A stretch of DNA of 64,000 nucleotides from the NCBI RefSeq assembly GCF_003063355.1, contig NZ_NESH01000002.1:62001-126000 (forward strand), written 5' to 3'. Below are positions 7,277 through 16,447 of the stretch, piece after piece. The notes below the pieces were generated by a model. It saw only the letters and a program-made list of their open reading frames with translations, searched no databases and was not told the DNA's origin. The translations under genes and the position numbers were made by a program. Numbering within the stretch: position 1 is the first letter of the stretch; each line of letters begins with the position of its first letter. The DNA is from Limnohabitans sp. Bal53 (lineage in GTDB: Bacteria; Pseudomonadota; Gammaproteobacteria; Burkholderiales; Burkholderiaceae_C).

Positions 7277-9748
7277 ATGTCTGCCCCTGTCCACCCCCCT
7301 GTCAACCCGTCGGTTGACTCACCCCGTCCACCGCCAGTGCCCCATGTGGTGCTGGTCATCACCAAAGGCGAAGCCGGCGGGGCGCAGACACATGTGCTGG
7401 AGTTGTGCCGCGCCCTGCAAGGTCGGGTGCGCTTCACGGTGGTGATCGGTGGTGACGACGCGCACAGCGTGTTGGGTCAGGCCCTGGAGGACTTGGGCAT
7501 CGCTGTGCTGGTGCTGCCGAGTCTGCAAAACTCGCTCAACCCCCTGAAGGTTTTGGCTTCGGTGCGTGCTTTCTTGGCGCATGTGCGGGTGTTGCAGCCC
7601 GATGTCATCCATGCCCACAGCGCCGTGGCGGGGGTGATCTCACGTCTGGTGGGCAAGCTGCGGCAAATACCGGTGGTCTACACCGTGCACGGCTTTAGCT
7701 TCAAGCCGCAAGCGCCTTGGCTGATCCGCACCAACGCCTGGCTGGCCGAGGCGGTGCTGGCCGCCTGGACCACGCGCATGGTTTGTGTGTCGGCCTACGA
7801 AAAACAATTGGCCGCGCGGTTGCCCATGCCCCCCGAGCGGGTGAGTGTGGTGCACAACGCGCTGGCCGATGTGCCTTGGCGCAGCGACATGACCGCTCAG
7901 CCGCCACGCCTGGTGATGGTGGCCCGCATGGCCGCGCCCAAGCGGCCAGATGTCTTGATTGAGGCCCTGGCCTTGCTCGCGCAGCAAGGCCTGTACCCCG
8001 ACACTTGCATCTTGGGAGGCGGCCCAGACCTGGCCCGCCACCAGCAAGCCGCCGCCCCGATGCGGCACATCCAGCTGGCGGGCGATGTGAGCGACGTGGC
8101 ACAGCGTTTGGCGCAGCACCAGATTTTTGTGCTCTTGTCCGACCACGAGGGCCTGCCCATTTCGATTTTGGAGGCCATGCGCGCGGGCATGGCGATCGTG
8201 GCCACGCGCTTGCCCGGCATCGAAGAAATGCTCACGCACGAGCAAAGCGCCTGGCTGGTGCCCAATAGCCCACAGGTCGTGGCCGATGCGCTGCAGAACC
8301 TGCTGGCCGACGCGCCCTTGCGCCAGCGACTGGGCCGCGCCGCACGCGCGCGCTACGAGGCGCAGTTTCAGCCTGAGGCCATGGCCGAGTCGGTGCTGAC
8401 CATCTACCAGCAAGCGCCCTTGATGGATACCGCGCGCTGGCCTATGACGCGCCCAAGCCGCCCCACCCAGCAACTGGCCTCGCAGCAGGCGCACCGCCAA
8501 AGCGCCCACCTGGTCTGGAGCCTGCTGGGCTTGGCGATGATCGGCCTGGCCTACGCCATCAGCCAGGCGCTGATGGCCAGTGGCCTGGCCACGGTGGACT
8601 TTGGCCGCACTGTGCTGGCCAGCCTGGTGCCTTATGCGCTGGCGGCGCACCTGTTGTACCGGGGGGCGCACATGCCTGCGGCCGAACGCGGCCCGCTGCT
8701 GCTGGTCACCACCGGCTTGCCGTTTTGGCTCACGCCCCTGGCTTTTGCCTTGCTGCAGCAGCCGTATTCACGAGGCGCTTTGCTCTTGAGCTATGTGCTG
8801 TGCACCTTCTGGTTTTGGCTGGCCGACCAGTGGTTTTTGCGTCACCGCCCTTGGCGCTTGGTGTACCAAGACCCGCGTGTGCCGGACCTGTTGGCGCCTT
8901 GGTTGCCCGAGCCCGGTGGCCAGGCCTTGCCGTGCATTCGCTTGCTGCCCTGGCCCTCTCAGGGCATGCCGCTTGGCGCGACGCTGGCGTGTGATGGCGC
9001 TGTTGTGCCCACGGCCCCACCCAGTCCCGAGCGCCACCACTTTTTGACCGCGCTCAAGCTCCAGCACATCCGCCTGTACAGCCCCGAATCGCTGCAGCAA
9101 AGCCTGACTGGGCGGATGTCGAACGAGGCCTTGCAAAACGAGCTGTGGCAAACCGATGGCAACCCGGCGTACGACCTGGCCAAGCGCCTGATGGATGTGA
9201 GCGTGCTGCTGGCCCTGCTGCCACTGTGGTTGCCTTTGGCGCTTTTGGTGGCGCTTGGCGTCAAGATCGACTCGCCTGGCCCGGCCCTGTTCAGCCAGCG
9301 GCGCACGGGCATGCATGGTCAAAGTTTCCGGATCTGGAAGTTCCGCAGCATGCGCCATGAAACGCAACTCGCCCCGCAGTTCGCTCAGGCCAACGATCCG
9401 CGCATCACCCGTTTTGGGCATTGGATTCGCCGCACCCGGCTCGATGAGATTCCGCAGCTGTTCAACGTGCTGATGGGGCACATGAGCCTGATCGGCCCCC
9501 GTCCCGAGCAAGACGGCTTTGTGCAGCAGTTTGCCGAGCAAATGCCCAGCTACCCTTACCGCCACCTGGTGCGCCCAGGCCTGACCGGCTGGGCCCAGGT
9601 GCAGCAAGGCTATGCGGCCAGCGCCGATGAAACCGCCATCAAGCTCAGCTACGACCTCTACTACATCACGCACTACAGTCTGGCCATGGACTTGCTGATC
9701 GTCTTCAAAACCATCCAGACCGTGCTGACTGGGCGCGGTGCGCGTTGA
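7277..9748 (+). CDS. Fused GT4 glycosyltransferase / bacterial sugar (initiating) transferase
   Basis: A large (about 823 aa) protein joining two enzymes of surface-polysaccharide synthesis. Residues ~15-375 form a GT-B family-4 glycosyltransferase (KGEAGGAQTHVLELCRAL at the N-terminus, DHEGLPISILEAMRAG as the E-x7-E nucleotide-sugar site). A hydrophobic middle section (about 405-520) holds several transmembrane helices. From about 600 on lies a WcaJ/PglC-like phosphoglycosyl transferase domain, with KFRSMRHE, RRTRLDEIPQLFNVL, GPRPEQDGF and RPGLTGWAQVQQGY. The second half would prime glycan assembly on undecaprenyl phosphate; the first would add a later sugar. The frame opens upstream at 7202, but MSAPVHPP at 7277 is the likelier start. 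It is first of four overlapping genes. Confidence 0.85.
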   Translation: MSAPVHPPVNPSVDSPRPPPVPHVVLVITKGEAGGAQTHVLELCRALQGRVRFTVVIGGDDAHSVLGQALEDLGIAVLVLPSLQNSLNPLKVLASVRAFLAHVRVLQPDVIHAHSAVAGVISRLVGKLRQIPVVYTVHGFSFKPQAPWLIRTNAWLAEAVLAAWTTRMVCVSAYEKQLAARLPMPPERVSVVHNALADVPWRSDMTAQPPRLVMVARMAAPKRPDVLIEALALLAQQGLYPDTCILGGGPDLARHQQAAAPMRHIQLAGDVSDVAQRLAQHQIFVLLSDHEGLPISILEAMRAGMAIVATRLPGIEEMLTHEQSAWLVPNSPQVVADALQNLLADAPLRQRLGRAARARYEAQFQPEAMAESVLTIYQQAPLMDTARWPMTRPSRPTQQLASQQAHRQSAHLVWSLLGLAMIGLAYAISQALMASGLATVDFGRTVLASLVPYALAAHLLYRGAHMPAAERGPLLLVTTGLPFWLTPLAFALLQQPYSRGALLLSYVLCTFWFWLADQWFLRHRPWRLVYQDPRVPDLLAPWLPEPGGQALPCIRLLPWPSQGMPLGATLACDGAVVPTAPPSPERHHFLTALKLQHIRLYSPESLQQSLTGRMSNEALQNELWQTDGNPAYDLAKRLMDVSVLLALLPLWLPLALLVALGVKIDSPGPALFSQRRTGMHGQSFRIWKFRSMRHETQLAPQFAQANDPRITRFGHWIRRTRLDEIPQLFNVLMGHMSLIGPRPEQDGFVQQFAEQMPSYPYRHLVRPGLTGWAQVQQGYAASADETAIKLSYDLYYITHYSLAMDLLIVFKTIQTVLTGRGAR

Positions 9749-9756
9749 GTCTGCCC

Positions 9757-10914
9757 ATGTCCAGTCCTCGCTACATCTTGTTGTTGACCGAAGAGTCCGG
9801 TGTGGGCGGGGTGCAGACCACGCTGCACTGGCTCGAATCGGGCCTGGCTGAGCACGGCTGGCAGGTCACGCGGCTGCCGGTGCGGCGCGGCCGACCCTCG
9901 CTGTGGGCGTGCTGGCAGGCGGCGCGGCGGGCGCAGGTGCTGGTGGCCTCCAACAACTTCTGGCCGGCTTATGTCGCGGTGGCCCTGGCTTGGTTGGCCC
10001 GCAGGCCCAGTGTGGTGTGGGTGCACGGCCCTTTGCAAGAGGTGCTGCAGCAGGCCGGGGCCTCGCGGCTGAAAATCGGCTGGCTGCGCACGGTGTACCA
10101 AAGGGCCAGCCAACTGGTGTGCGCTTCACAGACCTCGTGCGACAGCTTGGTGCGCGTGATGACACAGGCCAGGCCTGATGCCGCACGGGCCATGCAAAGC
10201 CGCATGCGCGTGATCCGCAACCCGGCGGTCTTGCCCGGCGCGGGTGGGGTGAGCACACCCATGCCCGCCAACAGGTCCGCCACCGAGGTGATGGCTTTGG
10301 GTTTTGTCGGTCGTTTGTCCCCCGAAAAACAGCCCTTGCAATTGCTGCCCATGCTGCGCCTTTTGCCTGCCGCTTGCCAACTGCATGTGGTGGGCGATGG
10401 CGAGTTGATGGGTGCCATGCGCAGCGCCGGGCAAGACCTGCTGGCCCAAGGCCGCTTGCACCTGCACGGCCAACAAACCGTGACCGCACAGACCTACCAA
10501 GCCTGGCGGGCCACAGTGCTGTGCTCGCGCTACGAGGGTTACCCCATGACGGCGCTGGAGTCGCTGGCCTGCGGCGTGCCCTGCGTGAGCACGCCCATCC
10601 CCGCCATGCAGGAAATGCTGGCCACAACGGCCCCGCTTTGTCTGGCGCACGACGAAAGCCCCGCTGCGCTGGCCCACGCCGTGCAGCGCAGCCTGGCGCA
10701 AGCGCCTGCCGAACGGCAAGCGGCTATCGACCTGTTGCAGCAACAGCACCGCCTGGAGACTTTTGTGCAGGCCTGGGACCAAGTGCTCACAGGTTTGCTG
10801 CAGCGGCGGGGGACGCAGCCCAAGCCAGAGCTCAGGCAAGGACCAAGGCAGGGCCATGCTGCGGAGCCAACGGACGCATCGAGCGAAGACCCCCCTTCAG
10901 GAGGGCGGGCATGA
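9757..10914 (+). CDS. Glycosyltransferase family 4 protein
   Basis: A cytosolic GT-B glycosyltransferase of about 385 residues. The N-terminal acceptor domain begins YILLLTEESGVGGVQTTLHW. The C-terminal donor domain has GFVGRLSPEKQP and the acidic motif SRYEGYPMTALESLACGVPC, where the two glutamates of E-x7-E bind the nucleotide sugar. The ATG at 9757 is 9 bases past the stop of the fused transferase; a TTG at 9745 overlapping that stop is an alternative. It ends in an ATGA overlap with the next gene. Donor and acceptor sugars are unknown. Confidence 0.85.
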   Translation: MSSPRYILLLTEESGVGGVQTTLHWLESGLAEHGWQVTRLPVRRGRPSLWACWQAARRAQVLVASNNFWPAYVAVALAWLARRPSVVWVHGPLQEVLQQAGASRLKIGWLRTVYQRASQLVCASQTSCDSLVRVMTQARPDAARAMQSRMRVIRNPAVLPGAGGVSTPMPANRSATEVMALGFVGRLSPEKQPLQLLPMLRLLPAACQLHVVGDGELMGAMRSAGQDLLAQGRLHLHGQQTVTAQTYQAWRATVLCSRYEGYPMTALESLACGVPCVSTPIPAMQEMLATTAPLCLAHDESPAALAHAVQRSLAQAPAERQAAIDLLQQQHRLETFVQAWDQVLTGLLQRRGTQPKPELRQGPRQGHAAEPTDASSEDPPSGGRA

Positions 10915-11843
10915 TCACCGTCCACTTTGTGCATGGCGAGCGCTCTTATTTGCCCGAGCTGACGGCCTACCAGGCGCACATCGAGCGCTTGGGGCATGCC
11001 GTGCAGATGCACACCCAAGCCCACACCGTGCCGGGTGACGCCCGGGCCGTGTGGTGGATTTGTGGCCGTGTGCCGAGTGATCAGGCCCGGCGCTTGAAGG
11101 GCGCGGTACAGGTGCACGAATACGCCTCGGCCAGTGTGGCCCCGCTGGCTTGGCTCAAGGACCGCATCAAGCAGTGGCAGCACCCGGTGCCCGACTTTCG
11201 GGTGTTCCAAAGCGAGTGGGTGCGCCAGCGCATGGGCTTTGGTGGCAACGCGCCTGGCGCTGTGCCATACGCCCTGCGCGACATGGGCGTGCCCGAAGCT
11301 TTTTTGACGGCGCAAGCGCTGCAGCTGCCTGAGTTTGATCTGGTCTATCTGGGTGAGATGAGCCGTTTGTTGCACTTTGTGCCGCTGCTGCAAACCTTGG
11401 GGCAAGCGGGATTGAGTTTGCTGCTGGTGGGGGATGTGCCCCTGGCTTTGCAGCAGCGCCTGGCCACACTGGGCCACATTCAGAGCACCGGGCGTGTGCC
11501 ACAAGACCAAGTGCCTGCGCAATTGCTGCGGGCCCGTGCGGGCCTGAACCTGATGCCCGATGTGCTGCCGCTGTCTGAGCAAACCTCCACCAAGATGCTG
11601 GAGTACCTGGCCCTGGGCTTGCCCGTGATCAGCAACCCCTATGCCTGGGCGCAACGCACCGCGCTGGCCCATGCCGGGCGGGTGCAATTGCTGGACGTGC
11701 ACGCCACAGCCGCGCAATGGCAAGCGGCGGTGCAGGGCCTGCCCCCTCACCAGACCGATCGCCAACACCTGCAGTCCTTGCGCTGGTCGCAGCAATTGCA
11801 AAACCTGCCGGTTTGGCCCGCCTTGTTGGGGGCCGCTGCGTGA
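10911..11843 (+). CDS. Glycosyltransferase-like protein of the polysaccharide operon
   Basis: A 310-residue protein that begins MITVHFVHGERSYLPELTAYQ and contains a GT-B-like C-terminal half (LVYLGEMSRLLHF, then STGRVPQDQVPAQLLRARAGLNLMP, then STKMLEYLALGLPVISN). The last motif corresponds to the donor-binding K-x-x-E-x-x-A-x-G region of GT4/GT1 enzymes. A good ribosome-binding site (CAGGAGGG) precedes the ATG at 10911, which overlaps the upstream stop as ATGA. A longer in-frame extension upstream is only antisense or overlapping noise. The substrate is unknown. Confidence 0.75.
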   Translation: MITVHFVHGERSYLPELTAYQAHIERLGHAVQMHTQAHTVPGDARAVWWICGRVPSDQARRLKGAVQVHEYASASVAPLAWLKDRIKQWQHPVPDFRVFQSEWVRQRMGFGGNAPGAVPYALRDMGVPEAFLTAQALQLPEFDLVYLGEMSRLLHFVPLLQTLGQAGLSLLLVGDVPLALQQRLATLGHIQSTGRVPQDQVPAQLLRARAGLNLMPDVLPLSEQTSTKMLEYLALGLPVISNPYAWAQRTALAHAGRVQLLDVHATAAQWQAAVQGLPPHQTDRQHLQSLRWSQQLQNLPVWPALLGAAA

Positions 11844-13096
11844 GACGTTTGAATCTGTCGAGCCTTTGGCAAGCCTTGCCCCGCGCCACGGCACCTGCCG
11901 CCCTGGGCAGTTTGGTCTCGTTGGCGGCCCAAGGCTTTTTGGCTTTGGTGCTGTTTCGGTTGTTCAGCCCCGAAGAGGTGGGGATGTTTTCTGCCACCAG
12001 CCAACTGGCCTTTTTCTGGGCCAGTTTGGCACTGGCGCAAAGCCCTTTGAGCCTGCTGGCCGAGCGGCACCAGGAGCCCCGCGCTGCTGCCCGCCGCGCC
12101 TGGCGGCAAAGCGCGTGGCGTCTGCTGTGGCTGGCTCCGGTGGCAGGGCTGGGGGCGTTCTGGTCGGGTTTAGGTGATGCGGTGCAGGTGTGGGCTTGGG
12201 CCGCTGCTTTGGGCCTGGCGCAGCTGAGCTGGTTGCTGGCGCAAAGCCTGACTTTGCGGCTGGGCAGCCGCTGGTCCGTGGGCCTGGTGCGCATGGTGCC
12301 GCCTGTGCTGGCCGCTGCTGCGGCGGTGCTGGGGGCAGTGCTTTTTCCTGAGCGTGGCGAGGGCCTTGAGTTGCCCGTGCTTTTGGTGTCGGCCTGCTTG
12401 GGTTATCTGGCCGGAGCCGTGTGGATGCGGCTGGCTTTTCAGAGTGCGACTGTGCCCGACGCGGCGGGGGCCGCCAAAGAGGGCAGCGACTTGCGCACTG
12501 CCACCGCCGAAGCCCCCCCATCATCGGACCCGCGCAGCGCCCGGCTCAAGATGCTTCATACCCTGAGCGACGGCCTGGCCGCCACAGCGCTGGCGCTGAG
12601 CTGGCCAGCGCACTACGGCGCACAAGAGGCGGGTTGGCTGTTGGCGCTGCTGCGCATCTTGAGCTTCATCCCGGCGCTGGTGCACACGGCTTGGGCGCAG
12701 GTGGTGCTCAGCAGCTCCACCAAGGTGCAGCTGCGCCCGCTGAAGGTGGCCTGGGCCGCATCGGCGCTGGTGCTGGGCGTGGGGGCCTTGGCCCAGTTGG
12801 CGCTCACATGGGGCTGGCTCGACGCGCGTTGGCAAGGCCTGTCGTCCTATGTATGGCCCCTGGTGCTGTGGCAAACGGCCGCCTGCTTTGTGGCCGCGCA
12901 CGCGCACCTGCCGTTCCAAAAAGGCTTGGCTGTCCAACACGCATGGTTGTGTGTGGCCATGAACGCGGGCTTCATCGCCTTGTGCGTGGTTCTGCCTTGG
13001 GCCATCCCATTGAGTGCCAGCACGCACATGGCCTGGCTGTCGGCCTACATGCTGCTGAGCCTGACGGCTTTGACGTTGTGGGTGGCCAAACGATGA
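11840..13096 (+). CDS. Polysaccharide flippase-like membrane protein (Wzx/MATE fold)
   Basis: About 418 residues with some 10-12 hydrophobic helices. It has the layout of lipid-linked oligosaccharide flippases: LGSLVSLAAQGFLALVLFRL, then FSPEEVGMFSATSQLAFFW near the N-terminus. It would move the lipid-linked repeat unit built by the preceding transferases across the inner membrane. The GTG start at 11840 overlaps the previous stop as GTGA, which shows translational coupling. No polymerase (Wzy) or export gene is visible nearby, so the operon is partial or the rest lies elsewhere. Confidence 0.7.
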   Translation: MRRLNLSSLWQALPRATAPAALGSLVSLAAQGFLALVLFRLFSPEEVGMFSATSQLAFFWASLALAQSPLSLLAERHQEPRAAARRAWRQSAWRLLWLAPVAGLGAFWSGLGDAVQVWAWAAALGLAQLSWLLAQSLTLRLGSRWSVGLVRMVPPVLAAAAAVLGAVLFPERGEGLELPVLLVSACLGYLAGAVWMRLAFQSATVPDAAGAAKEGSDLRTATAEAPPSSDPRSARLKMLHTLSDGLAATALALSWPAHYGAQEAGWLLALLRILSFIPALVHTAWAQVVLSSSTKVQLRPLKVAWAASALVLGVGALAQLALTWGWLDARWQGLSSYVWPLVLWQTAACFVAAHAHLPFQKGLAVQHAWLCVAMNAGFIALCVVLPWAIPLSASTHMAWLSAYMLLSLTALTLWVAKR

Positions 13097-13130
13097 GCGC
13101 GATTTGCACAGACATGGGGAAGACCGATCC

Positions 13131-14081
13131 ATGAACACAATGCTCGACATTCTGGGCATCACCGTCCCCATTTACCTGACCATTGCCTTGGGCTATGTGT
13201 GCACCCGCATGGGGCTGTTTGCCAAGGCCGAGATGCAGGTGTTTGGGCGCTTTACCTTGCAGCTGGCTTTGCCGGCCTTGCTGTTCAACGCACTGTCGCA
13301 GCGCAGCGTGGCCGAGATCCTGAACCTGAACTATTTGTTGGCCTACGCCTTGGGCTCTTTGGTGATGATTGGCGGGGGCCTGTGGTGGGCACGCCGGGTG
13401 CTGGGCCAAAGCCTGAGTTACAGCAGCATGATGGCCATGGGCATGTCTTGCCCGAACAGCGGCTTTGTGGGTTACCCCATCATTTTGTTGTCGTTTGGCC
13501 CGGTGGCAGGCGTGGCGTTGGCGCTCAACATGGTGGTCGAAAACTTCTTGCTGTTGCCTTTGCTGCTGGCCATTGCCGACGCGCAGGGCCGGCCTGGGCA
13601 GTGGAAAAGTGTGCTGCTGCAGACCGTGAAAAACGTGCTGCGCAACCCCATGATTTGGGGCGTGGTGGCGGGTTTCATGTTTTCTCTGTCGGGCCTGCAG
13701 ATGCCTGCACCCTTGGGGCGCACCATCAATTTGTTTGCGCAGTCCAGTGCGGTGTTGGCACTGTTTGTGATTGGCGGCTCCTTGGTGGGCTTGCAGGCGC
13801 GGGGCTTGCAGGGCACGGTGCTGCCCATTGCGCTGGGCAAGCTGGTGCTGCACCCGCTGGCCATGTGGGCGGTGCTGGTGTGGCTGGTGCCCATTGCAGA
13901 CCCGGCTTTGCGGGCCGCAGCCTTGCTGACAGGGGCCATGCCCATGCTGGGCATTTACACCATCTTGAACCAGCGCCACGGCCACGGCACGGTGAGCGCT
14001 GCGGCTTTGTTGGTGACCACGGTGCTGTCGTTCTTCACGCTCAGTGCGCTGTTGTGGCTGTTGAAGCTGCAGCCTGTGTGA
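13131..14081 (+). CDS. AEC family transporter (auxin efflux carrier / MdcF type)
   Basis: A 316-residue membrane protein with about 10 helices in two inverted repeats. It begins MNTMLDILGITVPIYLTIALGY and carries the helix-break sequences of the family (ALPALLFNALS, then GMSCPNSGFVGYPIILLSFG, then ALLTGAMPMLGIYTI). Family members export or take up organic anions such as malonate or malate. It follows the flippase by 34 bases but is functionally unrelated to it; it is convergent with the LysR gene next door. The substrate is not predictable from the sequence. Confidence 0.85.
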   Translation: MNTMLDILGITVPIYLTIALGYVCTRMGLFAKAEMQVFGRFTLQLALPALLFNALSQRSVAEILNLNYLLAYALGSLVMIGGGLWWARRVLGQSLSYSSMMAMGMSCPNSGFVGYPIILLSFGPVAGVALALNMVVENFLLLPLLLAIADAQGRPGQWKSVLLQTVKNVLRNPMIWGVVAGFMFSLSGLQMPAPLGRTINLFAQSSAVLALFVIGGSLVGLQARGLQGTVLPIALGKLVLHPLAMWAVLVWLVPIADPALRAAALLTGAMPMLGIYTILNQRHGHGTVSAAALLVTTVLSFFTLSALLWLLKLQPV

Positions 14082-14093
14082 TCGCCACTGGCC

Positions 14094-15005
14094 TCAGGGC
14101 GGGCTGAGCCACTGCACCGCCATCTCGGTCAGCAGGGCCAGGGTGGCTTGCTGGGTGAGGGTGCTGGGGCGTTGCGCGCTGATGGCGGTGGTCAGCTGGA
14201 TGTGCAGAGCCGGTTGCTTCAGGGGCCGCACCGAAAACGCCGAAGGCCGCACCGAGCGCATGACGGCGTTGCGCGGCAAGATGGCGTAGCCTGCGCCGTC
14301 GGCCACCAGGTCGAGGATGGCGCTCACACCGTCGATCTCCAGCGCAATGAGGGGGCGGCAGCCGATGGCGGCCATTTCAGACTCCACATGCATGCGAATG
14401 GCGTTCGGGCGCGTGGGGATGACCAAGGGCAGGGCGGCGACTTCTTGCAGGCCGATGGCGGGCGGGGGCGGGTCTTCTTGCAAGCCGGGTGGGCGCGGCT
14501 GCACCAGCAGCAACTCTTCTTGCACCAGCGGGGTGTGCTCGATGCCCGGCATGGGGCTGGGGTTGTAGAGCACGGCGATGTCCAGACGGCCGTTTTGCAG
14601 GTTTTCCTGCATGGCACTCGACAGGCCTTCGCTGATGGACAGCTGGGCCTCGGGCATCTTGGTGCGAAAAGCCCGGGTGAGTGGCACCGTCAGCACCCGC
14701 GCCACGCTGGGCGGCAGGCCCAAAGCCACGCGGCCTGTGAGGCCCGAGCGCACCCGGCCCAGATCTTCTCGCGCTCGCTCCACCTGGTGCAAGATGCCCC
14801 GGCCGTGCTCCAGCAGCAGCAGACCGGCCTGGGTGGGGGTAGCGCCGCGCCCGTTGCGCACCAACAGGTTTTGCCGAAGCTCGACTTCGAGCAGGCGCAC
14901 TTGGCGGCTGAGCGCCGGTTGAGCGATGTTCAGGGCTTGGGCGGCCCGGGTGAAGCTGCCCAGTTCGGCCACACGCACAAAGTATTCGAGCTGTTTGAGG
15001 TCCAT
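14094..15005 (-). CDS. LysR-type transcriptional regulator, divergent from the pmd operon
   Basis: A 303-residue LTTR. The N-terminal winged helix begins MDLKQLEYFVRVAELGSFT, with recognition-helix region AAQALNIAQPALSRQVRLLE. The effector domain follows, with WLSPP as C-terminus. The ATG at 15005 gives the canonical start; a TTG five codons upstream is less likely. It is transcribed away from pmdE across a 378-base gap. That gap contains an AT-rich dyad near 15064-15078 (AGAA...TTCT) that could be an LTTR box. The location suggests control of the protocatechuate genes, probably with a pathway intermediate as co-inducer; this is inference from position. Confidence 0.85.
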   Translation of the reverse strand: MDLKQLEYFVRVAELGSFTRAAQALNIAQPALSRQVRLLEVELRQNLLVRNGRGATPTQAGLLLLEHGRGILHQVERAREDLGRVRSGLTGRVALGLPPSVARVLTVPLTRAFRTKMPEAQLSISEGLSSAMQENLQNGRLDIAVLYNPSPMPGIEHTPLVQEELLLVQPRPPGLQEDPPPPAIGLQEVAALPLVIPTRPNAIRMHVESEMAAIGCRPLIALEIDGVSAILDLVADGAGYAILPRNAVMRSVRPSAFSVRPLKQPALHIQLTTAISAQRPSTLTQQATLALLTEMAVQWLSPP

Positions 15006-15149
15006 GTGTATCTGCGCCAAGGGCTTTCAGTTGAACGGATTTTGTCATACCCAAGGCTTGGTTATAAGAATTTGTTCTAGCTGGTAGATGCCCCAGTGGG
15101 TTGGAGGTTGGAGCAGGGCGACGCACAATCTGCACCACACTTTGTGACA

Positions 15150-15365
15150 TTTCGAGCAAAGAGCGGCAATCCAGAGATCGCTTAGTACCTCGCGATGACG
15201 GTTGCGTTGTCATTGGGAGCGAAGCGCGGCAATCCAGAGATCGCTTCGTACCGCGCGATGACGGTTGCGTTGTCGTTGGGAACGAAGTGCGGCAATCCAG
15301 AGATCGCTTCGTACCGCGTTATGACGGTTGCGTTGTCATTGCGAGCGAAGCGCGGCAATCTATAA
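15150..15365. repeat. 63-bp tandem repeat array (GTCATTGCGAG family) upstream of pmdE
   Basis: Three and a bit copies of a 63-bp unit; the GCGGCAAT core recurs at 15163, 15226, 15289 and 15352. Each unit contains inverted segments (GAGCGAAGCGCGGCAATCC against a CGCTTCGTACCGCGCGATGA-like arm), so single units can fold. The array fills most of the 378-base gap between the LysR gene and pmdE. It contains no credible gene: the repeat is translatable because 63 is a multiple of three. Confidence 0.85.
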
Positions 15366-15383
15366 CACCTACCGATAGAAAAA

Positions 15384-16430
15384 ATGAGCCAAACGAAACC
15401 CTTGATCATCGACGTCCACGGCCACTACACCACCGCCCCCAAGGCACTGGAAGAGTGGCGCAACAAGCAAATTGCGGGCATCAAAGACCCCGCGTCCATG
15501 CCCAAAGTCTCCGAGCTGAAAATCAGCGACGACGAGTTGCGCGAGAGCATCGAGACCAACCAGCTGGCCAAGATGAAGGAGCGCGGCTCGGACATCACCA
15601 TCTTCAGCCCCCGCGCCAGCTTCATGGCCCACCACATTGGTGACTTCAATGTGTCGTCTACCTGGGCAGCCATTTGCAATGAGCTGTGCTACCGCGTGAG
15701 TCAACTCTTCCCCGACCACTTTGTGCCTGCGGCCATGCTGCCCCAGTCGCCTGGTGTGGACCCGGCCACTTGCATCCCCGAGCTGGTCAAGTGTGTCGAG
15801 CAGTATGGCAACGTGGGCATCAACCTCAACCCCGATCCGTCGGGCGGCCACTGGACATCGCCACCTTTGAGTGACAAGGCCTGGTACCCGATTTACGAAA
15901 AAATGGTGGAGTACGACATCCCTGCCATGATCCACGTGAGCACCAGCTGCAACAGCTGCTTTCACACCACGGGTGCGCACTACCTGAACGCCGACACCAC
16001 CGCCTTCATGCAGTGCCTGACTTCAGACCTGTTCAAGGATTTCCCGACGCTCAAGTTCTTGATTCCGCACGGCGGCGGCGCGGTGCCTTACCACTGGGGC
16101 CGGTTCCGTGGCTTGGCGCAAGAACTCAAAAAGCCTTTGCTGACCGAGCACTTGCTCAACAACATCTTCTTTGACACCTGCGTTTATCACCAGCCGGGCA
16201 TCGACCTGCTCACCAAGGTCATCCCGGTCAAGAACATCTTGTTTGCCTCCGAAATGATCGGCGCGGTGCGCGGCATCGACCCCGAAACTGGCCACTACTT
16301 TGACGACACCAAGCGCTATGTGCAAGCCACGGCCAACCTGAACGACGAAGAGCGTTACATGGTCTACGAAGGCAATGCGCGCCGGGTGTTCAAGCGGCTG
16401 GATGACCAACTCAAGGCCAAAGGCCAGTGA
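15384..16430 (+). CDS. pmdE: 4-oxalomesaconate hydratase (LigJ/PmdE family amidohydrolase)
   Basis: A 348-residue amidohydrolase-superfamily enzyme with the IIDVHGHYTTAPKALEEW start of LigJ-type 4-oxalomesaconate hydratases. The first metal-binding pair is in DVHGHY, with later histidines in IHVSTSC and LIPHGGGAVPYHWGRF and an acidic residue near FASEMIGAVRGIDPETG. It hydrates 4-oxalomesaconate to 4-carboxy-4-hydroxy-2-oxoadipate, the step before aldol cleavage in protocatechuate 4,5-cleavage. It is the first gene of a pmdEFDABC-ordered operon, the order known from Comamonas testosteroni. No strong ribosome-binding site precedes the ATG. Confidence 0.9.
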   Translation: MSQTKPLIIDVHGHYTTAPKALEEWRNKQIAGIKDPASMPKVSELKISDDELRESIETNQLAKMKERGSDITIFSPRASFMAHHIGDFNVSSTWAAICNELCYRVSQLFPDHFVPAAMLPQSPGVDPATCIPELVKCVEQYGNVGINLNPDPSGGHWTSPPLSDKAWYPIYEKMVEYDIPAMIHVSTSCNSCFHTTGAHYLNADTTAFMQCLTSDLFKDFPTLKFLIPHGGGAVPYHWGRFRGLAQELKKPLLTEHLLNNIFFDTCVYHQPGIDLLTKVIPVKNILFASEMIGAVRGIDPETGHYFDDTKRYVQATANLNDEERYMVYEGNARRVFKRLDDQLKAKGQ

Positions 16431-16447
16431 ATGTGGTGAACTTTTTT

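Noticed and set aside
7640-8671. A 343-codon frame on the - strand
   Set aside because: It is antisense to the fused glycosyltransferase and rich in His/Gln/Arg/Gly, typical of shadow frames in GC-rich DNA.
10539-11894. A long open frame on the - strand (451 codons)
   Set aside because: It is antisense to two glycosyltransferase genes that have clear motifs, ribosome-binding sites and coupled overlaps.
15101-15643. A frame with repeated RDRFVPRDDGCVV peptides
   Set aside because: The repeats mirror the 63-bp DNA array, and the frame then overlaps pmdE out of frame.
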